Below, in pieces: positions 8,201-16,054 of a DNA stretch of 29,886 nucleotides. The stretch lies in NCBI GenBank assembly GCA_934376945.1, contig CAKRPI010000015.1, forward strand, positions 1 to 29,886, read 5' to 3'. Positions within the stretch are counted from its first letter, which is position 1, and the number at the start of each line of letters is the position of its first letter. Origin of the DNA: an uncultured Lachnospiraceae bacterium. Lineage in GTDB: Bacteria > Bacillota > Clostridia > Lachnospirales > Lachnospiraceae. Under the pieces are notes generated by a model. That model was not told the DNA's origin and searched no databases. It saw only the letters and a list, made by a program, of their open reading frames with translations. The translations under genes were made by a program, and so were the position numbers.

Positions 8201-8322
8201 GTAAGGCGATCCAGAGGTCAAACCGTTTTTTTCGTAAAATGAAAATGGGGAAGCGGCGATACGATGAAAATGATTTCATTGTTTTGTTCGGAAAAGATTT
8301 TGGAAGCGTAAAAAAGAATTGA
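5215..8322 (+). CDS. TPR / coiled-coil / AAA-type ATPase protein, function unknown
   Basis: A large protein of 1035 aa; residue numbers here count from the alternative GTG at 5206. Residues ~10-200 are helical TPR-like repeats. About 200-480 is low-complexity, Glu/Lys/Ala-rich, and includes QKKEE three times in a row. About 498-562 is a highly charged single-helix or coiled-coil segment rich in REEE and RRKE. About 710-785 is strongly acidic and Tyr-rich. The C-terminal domain is a P-loop ATPase: Walker A GAHGSGKTT at ~833 and Walker B-like GGTLIIEEAGDL at ~884. I choose TTG at 5215 because GGTGGG lies 5 nt upstream and the product begins MDKYEYNLKLEE; GTG at 5206 has no ribosome site. I know of similar proteins in Lachnospiraceae but no assigned function; a scaffold with switchable ATPase activity is an inference. 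It stands alone with its own promoter. Confidence 0.85.
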   Translation: MDKYEYNLKLEEIDKLVDQGSYEEAADVADAVDWRRVRNVRTLCLISEIYEAAGRLEDSKRILERAYKKSPVGKNVLYRLVEVTTALKQYDEAMEYYSDYVQVAPHDDNRYILKYKIYRGRGSSVEDQIEILEEYLGQEYTERWAYELAQLYRKAGQMQKCLAACDDLVLWFHTGKYVQKALELKKKYAALTPKQQQIYEECLQEEAREKQLESKDEPEAEDNVVVNVDNIAGDVMAEKIMAETEKEIAEQVTARKAELEEHQKNQPEEPEASATRRVDTDDIRKASAAAANDAQAENTRLESEKESGAAADDKETGTEAVADVQSQPVSDMPDFLAGIKAGVNAAVQVAGGALKAMEGEIQAEQKKEEQKKEEQKKAEAVQEMTKAPAKETVSETVRQSVPEPPIFDKEKFQRDIARDMQKIVSSVARKTEIPDEDLPASVENRIQMTQKVEAPKVQTQTAGKLSIDDILLSMGDKGKEIAQKAELAKQEKEEQMRQELVKKAQQLREEQRIRDEELAEDARREEARRKELQRQEEEKRQEQKRLEEEEERRREEEERRASMPKTTMADVAQEELTDAQREALQYTSNPEKLLRNRRALPTYEEETETAGETRRMPDREELMEAARQELMEEEKIRLPKEQAEKKLPGAKEDGEQELAVTVEPIRQETPKRVPGRKVLFEEAKDENQAGAEEVKAQQEAACAAETEDDASGDLYGEDTGYEDLDLEDMEYETDAYEAEERGEYPEDIGEAEAYDKAGEEAPAYDDGVCEEEDYGDTNEEYLTIPEHLRSLFVGFTQIPELEDQIANAIIQAEAKGTDRTSKTGNILIFGAHGSGKTTLAMNLAKAIAQDRGSQVVKMAKIYAADLNKKDIAATVAKIAGGTLIIEEAGDLDDNTIDQLTTAMEFRTDGLIVILEDEQKYVHELLMSHPRFTMKYTAQIYIPQYTVQELIYFGQIYANAQDYVIGEDGQDALAEKISEAAENGMEVTIKDVIEMVGKAIQRSNRFFRKMKMGKRRYDENDFIVLFGKDFGSVKKN
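6307..6351 (+). repeat. Three tandem 15-bp repeats within the TPR-AAA gene
   Basis: Three consecutive copies of CAAAAGAAAGAAGAG-like units, each encoding Gln-Lys-Lys-Glu-Glu (Ala-Glu in the last). This may be a site of repeat-number variation in the linker before the coiled coil. Confidence 0.8.
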
Positions 8323-8400
8323 AGATATAGACTGAAAAAATAAAAATATTTGCAAAATAGCACGCGAAAAGATAAAAGATTGCTAAATAATCGAATTTTT

Positions 8401-8430
8401 TTGCACAAATACAGGCGGATGTGCTATACT
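8401..8430 (+). promoter_or_regulatory. Putative promoter for the cytidylate-kinase-like gene
   Basis: TTGCAC (8401-8406), 18-nt spacer, TATACT (8425-8430), about 30 nt upstream of the AGGAGGG ribosome site. The gap after the TPR-AAA gene (8323-8466) shows no convincing terminator, so read-through from upstream is possible. Confidence 0.5.
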
Positions 8431-8466
8431 GTAGACAGAAAATAAGATATGGTAGGAGGGGTCTAT

Positions 8467-9087
8467 ATGCAGAAAAGTTTAATCATAACAATCGGACGAC
8501 AGTTTGGAAGCGGCGGACATGAAATCGGAGAGAAGCTTGCAAAGAAGCTGGGTATTAAATTTTATGACAAAGAGCTGATCAAGTTGATCGCGAAGCAGAG
8601 TGGATTGTGTGAAAAGGTACTGGAAAGCTATGATGAAAAGCCGACCAACAGCCTTCTGTATTCGATCGTGATGGATATTTATCCGTCTGTGATGTATACA
8701 GGCCCGACAATTGACCAGCAGATCTATCAGGCAAACTACGATACGATTCGCAAGCTGGCAGACGGGGAGCCATGTGTGATCGTGGGAAGATGTGCGGATT
8801 ATATTCTTCGCGATCATCCGGAGCTTATCAGTGTGTTTATTCATGCAAATTCTGATTTCCGTGCAGCGCGTATTGCAGAGGAGTATAAGCTTCCGGATTC
8901 AAAGGTGCGCGATATGCTTGTAAAGACCGATAAGAAGCGTGCGAACTACTATAATTTCCAGTCGGAAAAGCAGTGGGGCGCAGCGTCAAGCTACAATCTC
9001 TGCATCGAGAGCAGCGCGGTCGGTATCGATGGCGCGGTAGATCTGATCATGGATTACATTAACTATAAGAGGGCAGCACAGGGCTGA
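8467..9087 (+). CDS. Cytidylate kinase-like family protein
   Basis: A 206-aa P-loop nucleotide kinase-like protein. The N-terminus IITIGRQFGSGGHEIGEKLAKKLG is a variant P-loop followed by GIKFYDKELI, a pattern I know from the cytidylate-kinase-like family of clostridia. Further motifs are CVIVGRCADYILRDHP and VFIHANSDFRAARI. It differs from housekeeping Cmk, and its substrate is not settled in the family. The start is set by AGGAGGG 6 nt upstream of ATG 8467; the in-frame ATG 18 nt earlier lacks such a site. It is followed closely by the peptidase T gene, with which it probably forms a two-gene unit. Confidence 0.85.
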   Translation: MQKSLIITIGRQFGSGGHEIGEKLAKKLGIKFYDKELIKLIAKQSGLCEKVLESYDEKPTNSLLYSIVMDIYPSVMYTGPTIDQQIYQANYDTIRKLADGEPCVIVGRCADYILRDHPELISVFIHANSDFRAARIAEEYKLPDSKVRDMLVKTDKKRANYYNFQSEKQWGAASSYNLCIESSAVGIDGAVDLIMDYINYKRAAQG

Positions 9088-9131
9088 CTGTAAAACAAAA
9101 AGAGATTGAAATGAAAGGAAGCAGACAGAAA

Positions 9132-10358
9132 ATGCGGGCATATGAGAGATTGCTGGATTATGTAAGGGTGTATACAACAAGCGTGGAGGATCAGGAGCAG
9201 ATCCCGTCTGCGGATCGGGAATTTGATCTGGCAAATCGGCTGGTGGAAGAGCTGAAGGAGCTTGGCATTGAGGATGCGCGTGTAGATGCACACTGCTATG
9301 TATACGGTACCATTCCGGCGACACCGGGCTGTGAGAATGCTCCGGTAATCGGTTTTATTGCACATATGGATACAGCGCCTGATTTCTGTGGTGAAAATGT
9401 AAGACCGCAGATTATTGAAAATTATGATGGCGGAGAGGTTCTGCTGGGACAAAGCGGACGGGTGCTTTCACCAAAGCAGTTTTCTCATCTGAAGAATTTA
9501 AAGGGCCGGACGTTAATCACAACAGACGGTACGACACTTCTTGGTGCAGATGACAAGGCCGGTGTGTCAGAAATTATGACGGTGGTGGAGCAGCTGCTCG
9601 GAAGCGATACGCCACACGGAAAAATCTGCATAGGCTTTACACCGGATGAAGAGGTGGGAAGCGGAGCTGATCTGTTTGATGTAGAGGGCTTTGGCGCAGA
9701 TTATGCCTATACGGTGGACGGCGGAATTGAAACGGAGATCGTTTATGAGAATTTCAATGCAAGCGGTGCGAAGTTTGAAATAAACGGTGTGAATATTCAT
9801 CCGGGTGATGCGAAAGATAAAATGGTAAATGCATCGATCGTGGCAATGGAGATTAATTCTATGCTGCCGAAGCTGGAAAGTCCGGAGCATACGGAAATGT
9901 ATGAGGGATTTTATCATCTGACCGGGATGTCCGGTAATGTGGAACATGCAGAATTGTCATACATTGTCCGTGATCATGACAGTGCGTGCTTTGAGGCGAA
10001 GGAAAAAACGCTGCGCCACATTGAAAAGGTTCTGAATGAGAAGTACGGAGCGGGTACCGTGAAGCTTGAAATTCATGAACAGTACCGAAATATGGCAGAG
10101 AAAATAAAACCATGCATGCATCTGATCGATCATGCAAAAGATGTTATGAAGGAATTGGGCTTGACACCGGATGTCTCTCCGGTGCGCGGTGGTACAGACG
10201 GTGCGCGTCTTTCCTTTATGGGACTTCCGTGTCCGAATCTTGGTACGGGTGGGTATGCGTTCCACGGACCGTATGAGCATATTACGGCAGAGGGTATGGA
10301 TCTTTCCGTGAAAATCATTCTTGGTATCATCGGAAAGTACGCAAAAGAAACGAAATAG
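9132..10358 (+). CDS. pepT: Peptidase T (tripeptide aminopeptidase, M20B)
   Basis: Cytoplasmic zinc metallopeptidase that removes the N-terminal residue of tripeptides. The 408-aa length matches PepT. Metal and catalytic motifs are in order: GFIAHMDTAPDF (His ligand and the catalytic Asp two residues on), TLLGADDKAGVSE (bridging Asp), FTPDEEVGSGAD (Glu-Glu catalytic and metal pair), YTVDGG, and PVRGGTDGARLSFMGLPCPNLGTGGYAFHGPYEH near the C-terminus with the last His ligand. The dimerisation lid segment NGVNIHPGDAKDKMVNAS is present. ATG 9132 gives the family-like N-terminus MRAYERLLDYVRV and has AAAGGAA 11 nt upstream; ATG 9111 is an alternative adding 7 residues. Confidence 0.96.
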   Translation: MRAYERLLDYVRVYTTSVEDQEQIPSADREFDLANRLVEELKELGIEDARVDAHCYVYGTIPATPGCENAPVIGFIAHMDTAPDFCGENVRPQIIENYDGGEVLLGQSGRVLSPKQFSHLKNLKGRTLITTDGTTLLGADDKAGVSEIMTVVEQLLGSDTPHGKICIGFTPDEEVGSGADLFDVEGFGADYAYTVDGGIETEIVYENFNASGAKFEINGVNIHPGDAKDKMVNASIVAMEINSMLPKLESPEHTEMYEGFYHLTGMSGNVEHAELSYIVRDHDSACFEAKEKTLRHIEKVLNEKYGAGTVKLEIHEQYRNMAEKIKPCMHLIDHAKDVMKELGLTPDVSPVRGGTDGARLSFMGLPCPNLGTGGYAFHGPYEHITAEGMDLSVKIILGIIGKYAKETK

Positions 10359-10416
10359 CAGCAGATGGAGGTTTATGCCTGCATCGCTTGTATACAAAGA
10401 AAGATAAAAGCAGGAC

Positions 10417-10460
10417 AAAAGCAGGATGAATCGCGCAGGTGGGACATCCTGCTTTTATGC
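10417..10460 (+). terminator. Terminator hairpin after pepT
   Basis: AAAAGCAGGAT (10417-10427) and ATCCTGCTTTT (10446-10456) form a perfect 11-bp stem with an 18-nt loop. The 3' arm ends in TTTT, so the stem includes its own U tract. It separates pepT from the polysaccharide operon. Confidence 0.75.
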
Positions 10461-10488
10461 TTTTGCAGGAGGCGCCGGAAAAGCATCG

Positions 10489-10517
10489 TTGAAAACCTTT
10501 CTGTGATATGTTAAGAT
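10489..10517 (+). promoter_or_regulatory. Promoter of the polysaccharide operon
   Basis: TTGAAA (10489-10494), 17-nt spacer, TAAGAT (10512-10517), about 35 nt before the first gene's start. No other clear promoter was seen until 24796, so this one may drive all genes to the phosphodiesterases. Confidence 0.5.
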
Positions 10518-10550
10518 AATGAGATGATAAAAAATGCAGGAGGAAGAGAG

Positions 10551-11339
10551 ATGAATCTGCTGAAATATCGGGTCAGGACATTTTTCAGATATAAGGATCT
10601 GATCAAAGCGCTGGTCAGCCGTGATTTGAAATTGAAATACCGGAGAAGCTTTCTCGGGTATGTCTGGAGCGTTCTGAATCCCCTGATGATCATGATCGTA
10701 CTGACACTTGTATTTTCAAGTCTTTTTCAGAAATCGATCGAGAATTTTCCGGTGTATCTGTTTACCGGACGGATTCTGTATGATTTTCTGAAGGCGAGTA
10801 CGACGAATGCACTGAAGTCCGTGACAGCAAATGCACCGTTGCTGAAGAAAGTATATATGCCAAAATATATATTTACGGTATCAAAGGTGACAAGCTGTAT
10901 GGTGGATATGGTACTGTCGATGGCTGCGCTGGTTATTGTTATGATCTTTACCGGAGCACCGTTTTACCCGGAATTTCTTCTCTGTCCGATCGTGATCGTA
11001 CAGGTGTATCTGTTTTGCTGCGGGCTTGGATTTTTTCTGGCGCAGCTTCACGTGTTTTTCCGGGATATTGAATATATCTACAGTGCCGTGCTGACGGCAT
11101 GGCTGTATCTGACGCCGATCATGTATCCACTGGATGTGCTTCCGGATTATCTGCAGGCAATCGTAAAATATGCGAATCCGCTGTATTATTACGTAGCACA
11201 GTTTCGGGATCTCATTTATTACGGAAGATTTCCGGGTGTAAGAGTGTTTGTCGGAGGGTGGCTGATCGCGCTTGTGATGCTGGCCTTTGGTATCTGGAGC
11301 TTCCAAAGATCAAAGGACAGATTTATTTTATACATTTGA
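10551..11339 (+). CDS. ABC-2 family polysaccharide/teichoic acid export permease
   Basis: Membrane subunit (262 aa) of an ABC exporter that flips lipid-linked polymer across the membrane. The start MNLLKYRVRTFFRYKDLIKALVSRDLK, with the LKLKYRRSFLGYVWSVLNPLMIM segment, is the classic N-terminus of TagG/Wzm/KpsM-type permeases. About six membrane spans follow (for example MIMIVLTLVFSSLF, MVLSMAALVIVMIF, IVIVQVYLFCCGLGFFLAQL). LTPIMYPLDVLP is the conserved late motif. AGGAGGAAGAGAG precedes ATG 10551; the upstream in-frame ATG at 10524 is less likely. The next gene encodes the partner ATPase. Confidence 0.93.
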   Translation: MNLLKYRVRTFFRYKDLIKALVSRDLKLKYRRSFLGYVWSVLNPLMIMIVLTLVFSSLFQKSIENFPVYLFTGRILYDFLKASTTNALKSVTANAPLLKKVYMPKYIFTVSKVTSCMVDMVLSMAALVIVMIFTGAPFYPEFLLCPIVIVQVYLFCCGLGFFLAQLHVFFRDIEYIYSAVLTAWLYLTPIMYPLDVLPDYLQAIVKYANPLYYYVAQFRDLIYYGRFPGVRVFVGGWLIALVMLAFGIWSFQRSKDRFILYI

Positions 11340-11419
11340 TAATCTGATCAGACGAAAGAGCTTTTCATGAGAAGAAAGGATAAAGATCTGCCTGGCGGAT
11401 GATAGAGTATGGAGGATTT

Positions 11420-13330
11420 ATGGACAACCGCGATTATATTGTAGACGTGGATCACTTGTGGATCAGATTTAACCTTGCAAGCCAGAAGGTGGATAATCTG
11501 AAGGAGTATGCGATCAAAATGCTGAAGCATGAGCTGATGTTTCAGGAGTTTTTTGCTCTGCAGGATGTTTCGCTGAAGGTAAAAAAGGGAGAAGCGTGGG
11601 GGCTGATCGGAACGAACGGCTCCGGAAAGTCAACGCTTCTTAAGGCGATCAGTGGAATTCTGAAGCCATACAGGGGAACGATCACGAAGCATGGAAGCAT
11701 TGCTCCGCTGATTGAGCTTGGTGCGGGCTTTGACGGGAATCTGACAGCACGTGAGAATATTTTCCTGAACGGTATGGTGCTTGGCCATTCCAGAAAATTT
11801 ATGGAGGAGCATTTTGAGGAGATCGTAGAGTTTGCCAACATCCGGAAATTTCTGGATTCCCCGATCAAGAATTTTTCTTCCGGTATGAAGGCGCGTCTGG
11901 GATTTTCGGTTGCGACCGTGGTCAATCCGGACATCCTTGTTGTGGATGAGGTGCTGGAGGTCGGCGACTATAATTTCCGGCGCCGCTGCAATGAGCGGAT
12001 GCGCCAGATGCTGGCAGGAGGTACGACGCTCCTGTTCGTTTCTCATAATATCCAGACAGTAAAGGGACTTTGCGATCATGCGATCTGGCTGGATAAGGGA
12101 GTAGTGCGTATGAGCGGTGAATCAGGGCCGGTGTGTGATGCATATCTGGAAGAGCAGGAGGCAACCGCGCACGCAAACAAAGAAAAGAAGAGAAAGAAAA
12201 TGAGAGAAGAAGGAAAACAGTACGATTATCTGGTTGTGGGTGCCGGGCTGTTTGGCGCGGTATTTGCACACGAAATGGCACAGGCAGGAAAGCGTTGTCT
12301 TGTGATTGATAAGAGAGATCACATCGGCGGAAATGTCTATACAGAAAATGTGGACGGTATTCAGGTGCATCGTTATGGAGCGCACATTTTCCACACAAGT
12401 GATAAAGAGGTGTGGGATTACGTAAATAAGCTGACGGAATTTAATAATTATATTAATTCTCCGGTGGCGGTTTACAAGGATGAGCTGTACAATCTTCCAT
12501 TTAATATGAATACGTTCAGCCAGCTTTGGGGGCTGCGCAGGCCGCAGGAAGTAAAAGAAAAGATTGCATCGCAGATTGCCGGCCTGAATATTACAGAACC
12601 GAAAAATCTGGAGGAGCAGGCGCTTTCCTTAGTTGGACCGGATGTATATGAAAAACTGATCCGCGGCTACACACAGAAGCAGTGGGGACGCGACTGCAGG
12701 GAGCTTCCGGCGTTTATTATCAAACGGCTGCCGCTTCGTTTTACGTATGATAATAATTATTTTAATGACAGATATCAGGGGATTCCGATCGGCGGATACA
12801 CGCAGATGGTGGAGAAGCTGCTGGAGGATGTCGATGTCATGACGGATACCGACTTTTTTGAGTTTCGTAAGTCACACGCAGGACAGTTCAGGAAAGTAGT
12901 GTATACGGGAATGATCGACGAATATTTCGATTATCGGTTCGGTCATCTGCAGTATCGTACCGTGCGCTTTGATACGGAGCGCATTGAGGAAGAGAATTAT
13001 CAGGGCAATGCGGTTGTCAATTATACGGAGCGTGAAGTACCGTATACGCGCGTGATTGAACATAAGCATTTTGCACCGGAGGAGGAACGCAAAAACCCGA
13101 AGGCGTATACGATTATTTCCAGAGAGTATTCGCAGGAGTGGGGGCCGGGTTCAGAACCATACTATCCGGTTAACGATGAAAAAAACGGGGCGCTGTATGA
13201 AAAGTACCTGGAGCTGGCGGAAAAGGAACAGGGAGTCATTTTCGGCGGAAGACTCGGAGCGTACCGTTACTATGATATGGATAAAGTAATTCGCGCGGCG
13301 CTGGATGCATCACAGAAGGAACTTGGCTGA
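11420..13330 (+). CDS. Fusion: polymer-export ABC ATPase + UDP-galactopyranose mutase
   Basis: A 636-aa protein with two complete enzymes in one frame. Residues ~1-255 are a TagH/Wzt-type ATPase: Walker A GTNGSGKST at ~64, the APLIELGAGFDGNLTARENI segment typical of polysaccharide exporters, signature FSSGMKARLGFSVA at ~152, Walker B PDILVVDEVLEVGD at ~170, and switch His in LLFVSHN. A Lys/Glu-rich linker (EKKRKKMREEGK) follows. Residues ~268-636 are Glf: FAD-binding VGAGLFGAVFAHEMA, HIGGNVYTE, HRYGAHIFHT, GYTQKQWGRD, and a C-terminal GGRLGAYRYYDMD. Glf makes UDP-galactofuranose. No stop or frame change separates the halves; an internal ATG at 12200 could start a free Glf but has only a weak ribosome site. 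The stop overlaps the next start (TGATG). Confidence 0.92.
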   Translation: MDNRDYIVDVDHLWIRFNLASQKVDNLKEYAIKMLKHELMFQEFFALQDVSLKVKKGEAWGLIGTNGSGKSTLLKAISGILKPYRGTITKHGSIAPLIELGAGFDGNLTARENIFLNGMVLGHSRKFMEEHFEEIVEFANIRKFLDSPIKNFSSGMKARLGFSVATVVNPDILVVDEVLEVGDYNFRRRCNERMRQMLAGGTTLLFVSHNIQTVKGLCDHAIWLDKGVVRMSGESGPVCDAYLEEQEATAHANKEKKRKKMREEGKQYDYLVVGAGLFGAVFAHEMAQAGKRCLVIDKRDHIGGNVYTENVDGIQVHRYGAHIFHTSDKEVWDYVNKLTEFNNYINSPVAVYKDELYNLPFNMNTFSQLWGLRRPQEVKEKIASQIAGLNITEPKNLEEQALSLVGPDVYEKLIRGYTQKQWGRDCRELPAFIIKRLPLRFTYDNNYFNDRYQGIPIGGYTQMVEKLLEDVDVMTDTDFFEFRKSHAGQFRKVVYTGMIDEYFDYRFGHLQYRTVRFDTERIEEENYQGNAVVNYTEREVPYTRVIEHKHFAPEEERKNPKAYTIISREYSQEWGPGSEPYYPVNDEKNGALYEKYLELAEKEQGVIFGGRLGAYRYYDMDKVIRAALDASQKELG

Positions 13331-15999
13331 TGAATGAAAAAAAGCAGATTACCGTCTGCATCTGTTATGACGGAGACGAGGAAAAACTGAATAAGACGCT
13401 CGGGTCCTTTGGGGATTCTTACCGGAAACGGGTAAAGACGGTGGTGCTTGGAAGAAATTGCCGACAGGAGGAATTTCAGGACAAAGCTCCGGAAGCGATC
13501 TGGTGTGATACGCCGCAGCAGGCAGTGACAGAGGTGACGACGGATTTTGTGACAGTTGCTGCGGCCGGAGAAATGTGGCAAGGCAATGCACTGGAGCAGG
13601 CGTGCACTTATCTGGAAATGGTACGGGAGCAGACAGATGCGGCAGTGCTGGAGCATGTAAGCCGTAAGATGCCGGCGCAGGAAAACGCAGATGCAGCAGG
13701 AGAGCTTGTTTCTTTGGATGCGAGGAAGGCAGTTCTGCGGATGCCGGCGAGCCTGCGCGGGATGATCCTTCGCACGGAAGCGATCCGATGGGAGCTGCCG
13801 CAGCTGATTGCAGAGGATGGCTGGGATACGCTTGCACTGTGCCGGATACTCGAACGGAAACGAACCGTTGCGTTTGTAAAAAACAGTTATTTTTCCGCGG
13901 ATGTTATTTTTCCGCGGCTTGGAGGATTTCGTCAGGAATGGCTCGACGGCTCCTGGTATATGCAGAGACTGGAACGCATGGAAAAGCTTTTGAAGCAGGA
14001 AAGCTCGCTCTTTTTGCAGGCGCAGATACTGGTTGAGCTGGAAATTTTTCTGAGTGCAAATGGAGGCCGACAGAATAAAAGAGTCCTTTCGGGAGAGAGG
14101 CTGGATGAGTTTCTGGCAGGCTGTGGAAGATGTTTGCAGCAGATTTCCAGCCATCTGCTGACGGTGGATGACAAAGTGCATCTGCAGCGCAGGCTGTCTT
14201 ACGGACTCTGGAGCGCACTGAAGGATGTCAAATATGCGCAGACGGCACATTTAAAGCTTTCTGAGCTGGATTTTCTTCCATGTGTGACGCTGGAGCTTTT
14301 GGAGTACGAAAATGGCAGGCTGCATCTGGATGCTTCTGTGCATCGTTTTCTGGTACGGCAGGAGCATATTGAAATTCGTCTGAAGCAAAACGGAAAAAAG
14401 GTTCCGATTCGTTTTACCGGGCGTTTTGGAGGTGCCGGCTTTTTCGGAAGGGAAATCGGAGTGAAGGCGCCGTTTGCGGCGGACCTTTCGGTGGAATTGT
14501 CCGGTGGGAAGTCGGAGCTTACATTCTGGGCCTTTGACGGTGTGGAAGAGGTACAGCTGCCGGTTATTACGCTTGATTATCAGTCGAAAGTGACGGCGCG
14601 GCTGAAAAATTCGTACTGGTGCTTTGATAAGTACGCTGTCACGCTGACCGGAAAAGACCAGACAACAGAAGGTATGGCTAAGGCAGGAGAAGCACATCCA
14701 TCAGGAAAGGGAAAAAAGATTCCATGTCCGGGTGAAAAGTACGCTTTGGCAATTCGCATCTGCAGGCCGGGAATGCTCTGGCGGGTACGCCGGGAGCTTG
14801 CTTTTTTAAAGGAAATTGCGACCGCTCCGTATGGTTCAAAAAAGATGTTCGCAATGCGGACGTTATACTGGCTGACAAAGCCGGTATACGGCAGGAAAAA
14901 TATCTGGCTGACGTTTGACAAGCTTTATAAAGGCGGAGACTGCGGAGAATATTTTTATCGTTATATGCATACACGGAAGCGGGAGGTCACGCCTTATTAC
15001 GTGATCCGCAAGGATGTGCCGGATGGGAAACGACTGGCCAAAGAAGGGCTGAAACCACTGTATTATCAGACCTGGAAACAGCGTCTGATTTATCTGCATG
15101 CGTCAATGGTCTTTGCAACACACAGCAGTGTACATGCCTTCTGTGGCTTTTCCAGATGGGAAGTGCGGTTTGTGCAGGATCGTCTGAGGGCAGTGAATAC
15201 GTGTATTCAGCATGGACTGTCTGTGCAGGATCTGACTGCGGATTCCAATCGGATCATCAATAATAACAAACGGTATTACTGTGCTTCTCCGTGTGAGATT
15301 GAAAACCTCGCACGGCCGGAGTATGATTATGATCCGGAGGTGCTGCGGCTGACCGGTCTGGCCAGATATGACGGGCTTGTGGACCGGGAGCAGAAGCAGA
15401 TCCTGATCACGCCGACGTGGCGTGCATATATTGCTATGCCGGCAGTCATGGGATCTGCGCGGCCGTACAATCCGGAATTTAAGCACACGGAATATTACAG
15501 GATTTTTCAGGAGCTTCTGGAAAATAAAAAATTAAAAGAAACTGCAAAGCGGACAGGCTATCGTATCATTTATCTGCTGCATCCGATCCTGAGCGCACAG
15601 AAGGACGATTTTCTGGTTGAAGGAAATGTGGAGATTCTTCCGGCGACCGAGATCAATTATGAAGAAATCCTGACGAAGTCAAGTCTGATGGTGACGGATT
15701 ATTCCGGTGTACAGTTTGATTTTGCGTACATGCGCAAACCGGTCGTCTATTTTCACCCGCCATCGCTGCCGCCGCATTTTACAGATGGTGGATTTTCCTA
15801 TGAGGAACAGGGCTTTGGAGAAATCTGTAAGACGGTGGATGAGCTGGTGGATGAGCTATGTGTATATTTGGAGTCCGGCTGTGAACTGAAAGAAGAATAC
15901 CGAAAACGTGAGGATGCATTTTTTGCGTTTGACGATCATGAAAACTGCCGGAGGATTTTTGAGGATGCGCTTGCATATCAGCGGACGCATAAATCGTAA
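13330..15999 (+). CDS. TagF-like CDP-glycerol glycerophosphotransferase with degenerate N-terminal domain
   Basis: 889 aa. The C-terminal ~400 residues are a CDP-glycerol:glycerophosphate glycerophosphotransferase domain that would polymerise alditol-phosphate units: NTCIQHGLSVQDL (catalytic-type His), LTGLARYDGLV, ILITPTWR, IIYLLHPIL, and LMVTDYSGVQFDFAYMRKPVVYFHP. The N-terminal ~100 residues look like a GT2 fold start (ITVCICYDGDEEKLNKTLGSF), but the expected acidic DxD is not seen (AAAGEMW at that place), so this part may be non-catalytic. The middle (~250-480) is not recognised and includes a beta-rich stretch resembling the linker of such polymerases. Its ATG overlaps the stop of the Glf fusion, so translation is likely coupled. 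The product may be glycerol- or ribitol-phosphate polymer. Confidence 0.85.
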   Translation: MNEKKQITVCICYDGDEEKLNKTLGSFGDSYRKRVKTVVLGRNCRQEEFQDKAPEAIWCDTPQQAVTEVTTDFVTVAAAGEMWQGNALEQACTYLEMVREQTDAAVLEHVSRKMPAQENADAAGELVSLDARKAVLRMPASLRGMILRTEAIRWELPQLIAEDGWDTLALCRILERKRTVAFVKNSYFSADVIFPRLGGFRQEWLDGSWYMQRLERMEKLLKQESSLFLQAQILVELEIFLSANGGRQNKRVLSGERLDEFLAGCGRCLQQISSHLLTVDDKVHLQRRLSYGLWSALKDVKYAQTAHLKLSELDFLPCVTLELLEYENGRLHLDASVHRFLVRQEHIEIRLKQNGKKVPIRFTGRFGGAGFFGREIGVKAPFAADLSVELSGGKSELTFWAFDGVEEVQLPVITLDYQSKVTARLKNSYWCFDKYAVTLTGKDQTTEGMAKAGEAHPSGKGKKIPCPGEKYALAIRICRPGMLWRVRRELAFLKEIATAPYGSKKMFAMRTLYWLTKPVYGRKNIWLTFDKLYKGGDCGEYFYRYMHTRKREVTPYYVIRKDVPDGKRLAKEGLKPLYYQTWKQRLIYLHASMVFATHSSVHAFCGFSRWEVRFVQDRLRAVNTCIQHGLSVQDLTADSNRIINNNKRYYCASPCEIENLARPEYDYDPEVLRLTGLARYDGLVDREQKQILITPTWRAYIAMPAVMGSARPYNPEFKHTEYYRIFQELLENKKLKETAKRTGYRIIYLLHPILSAQKDDFLVEGNVEILPATEINYEEILTKSSLMVTDYSGVQFDFAYMRKPVVYFHPPSLPPHFTDGGFSYEEQGFGEICKTVDELVDELCVYLESGCELKEEYRKREDAFFAFDDHENCRRIFEDALAYQRTHKS

Positions 16000-16054
16000 A
16001 CGGATGAGAGCCGGAGATATCTGAAAACGGACTGTGGGAAGGAGGCAATGCCGC

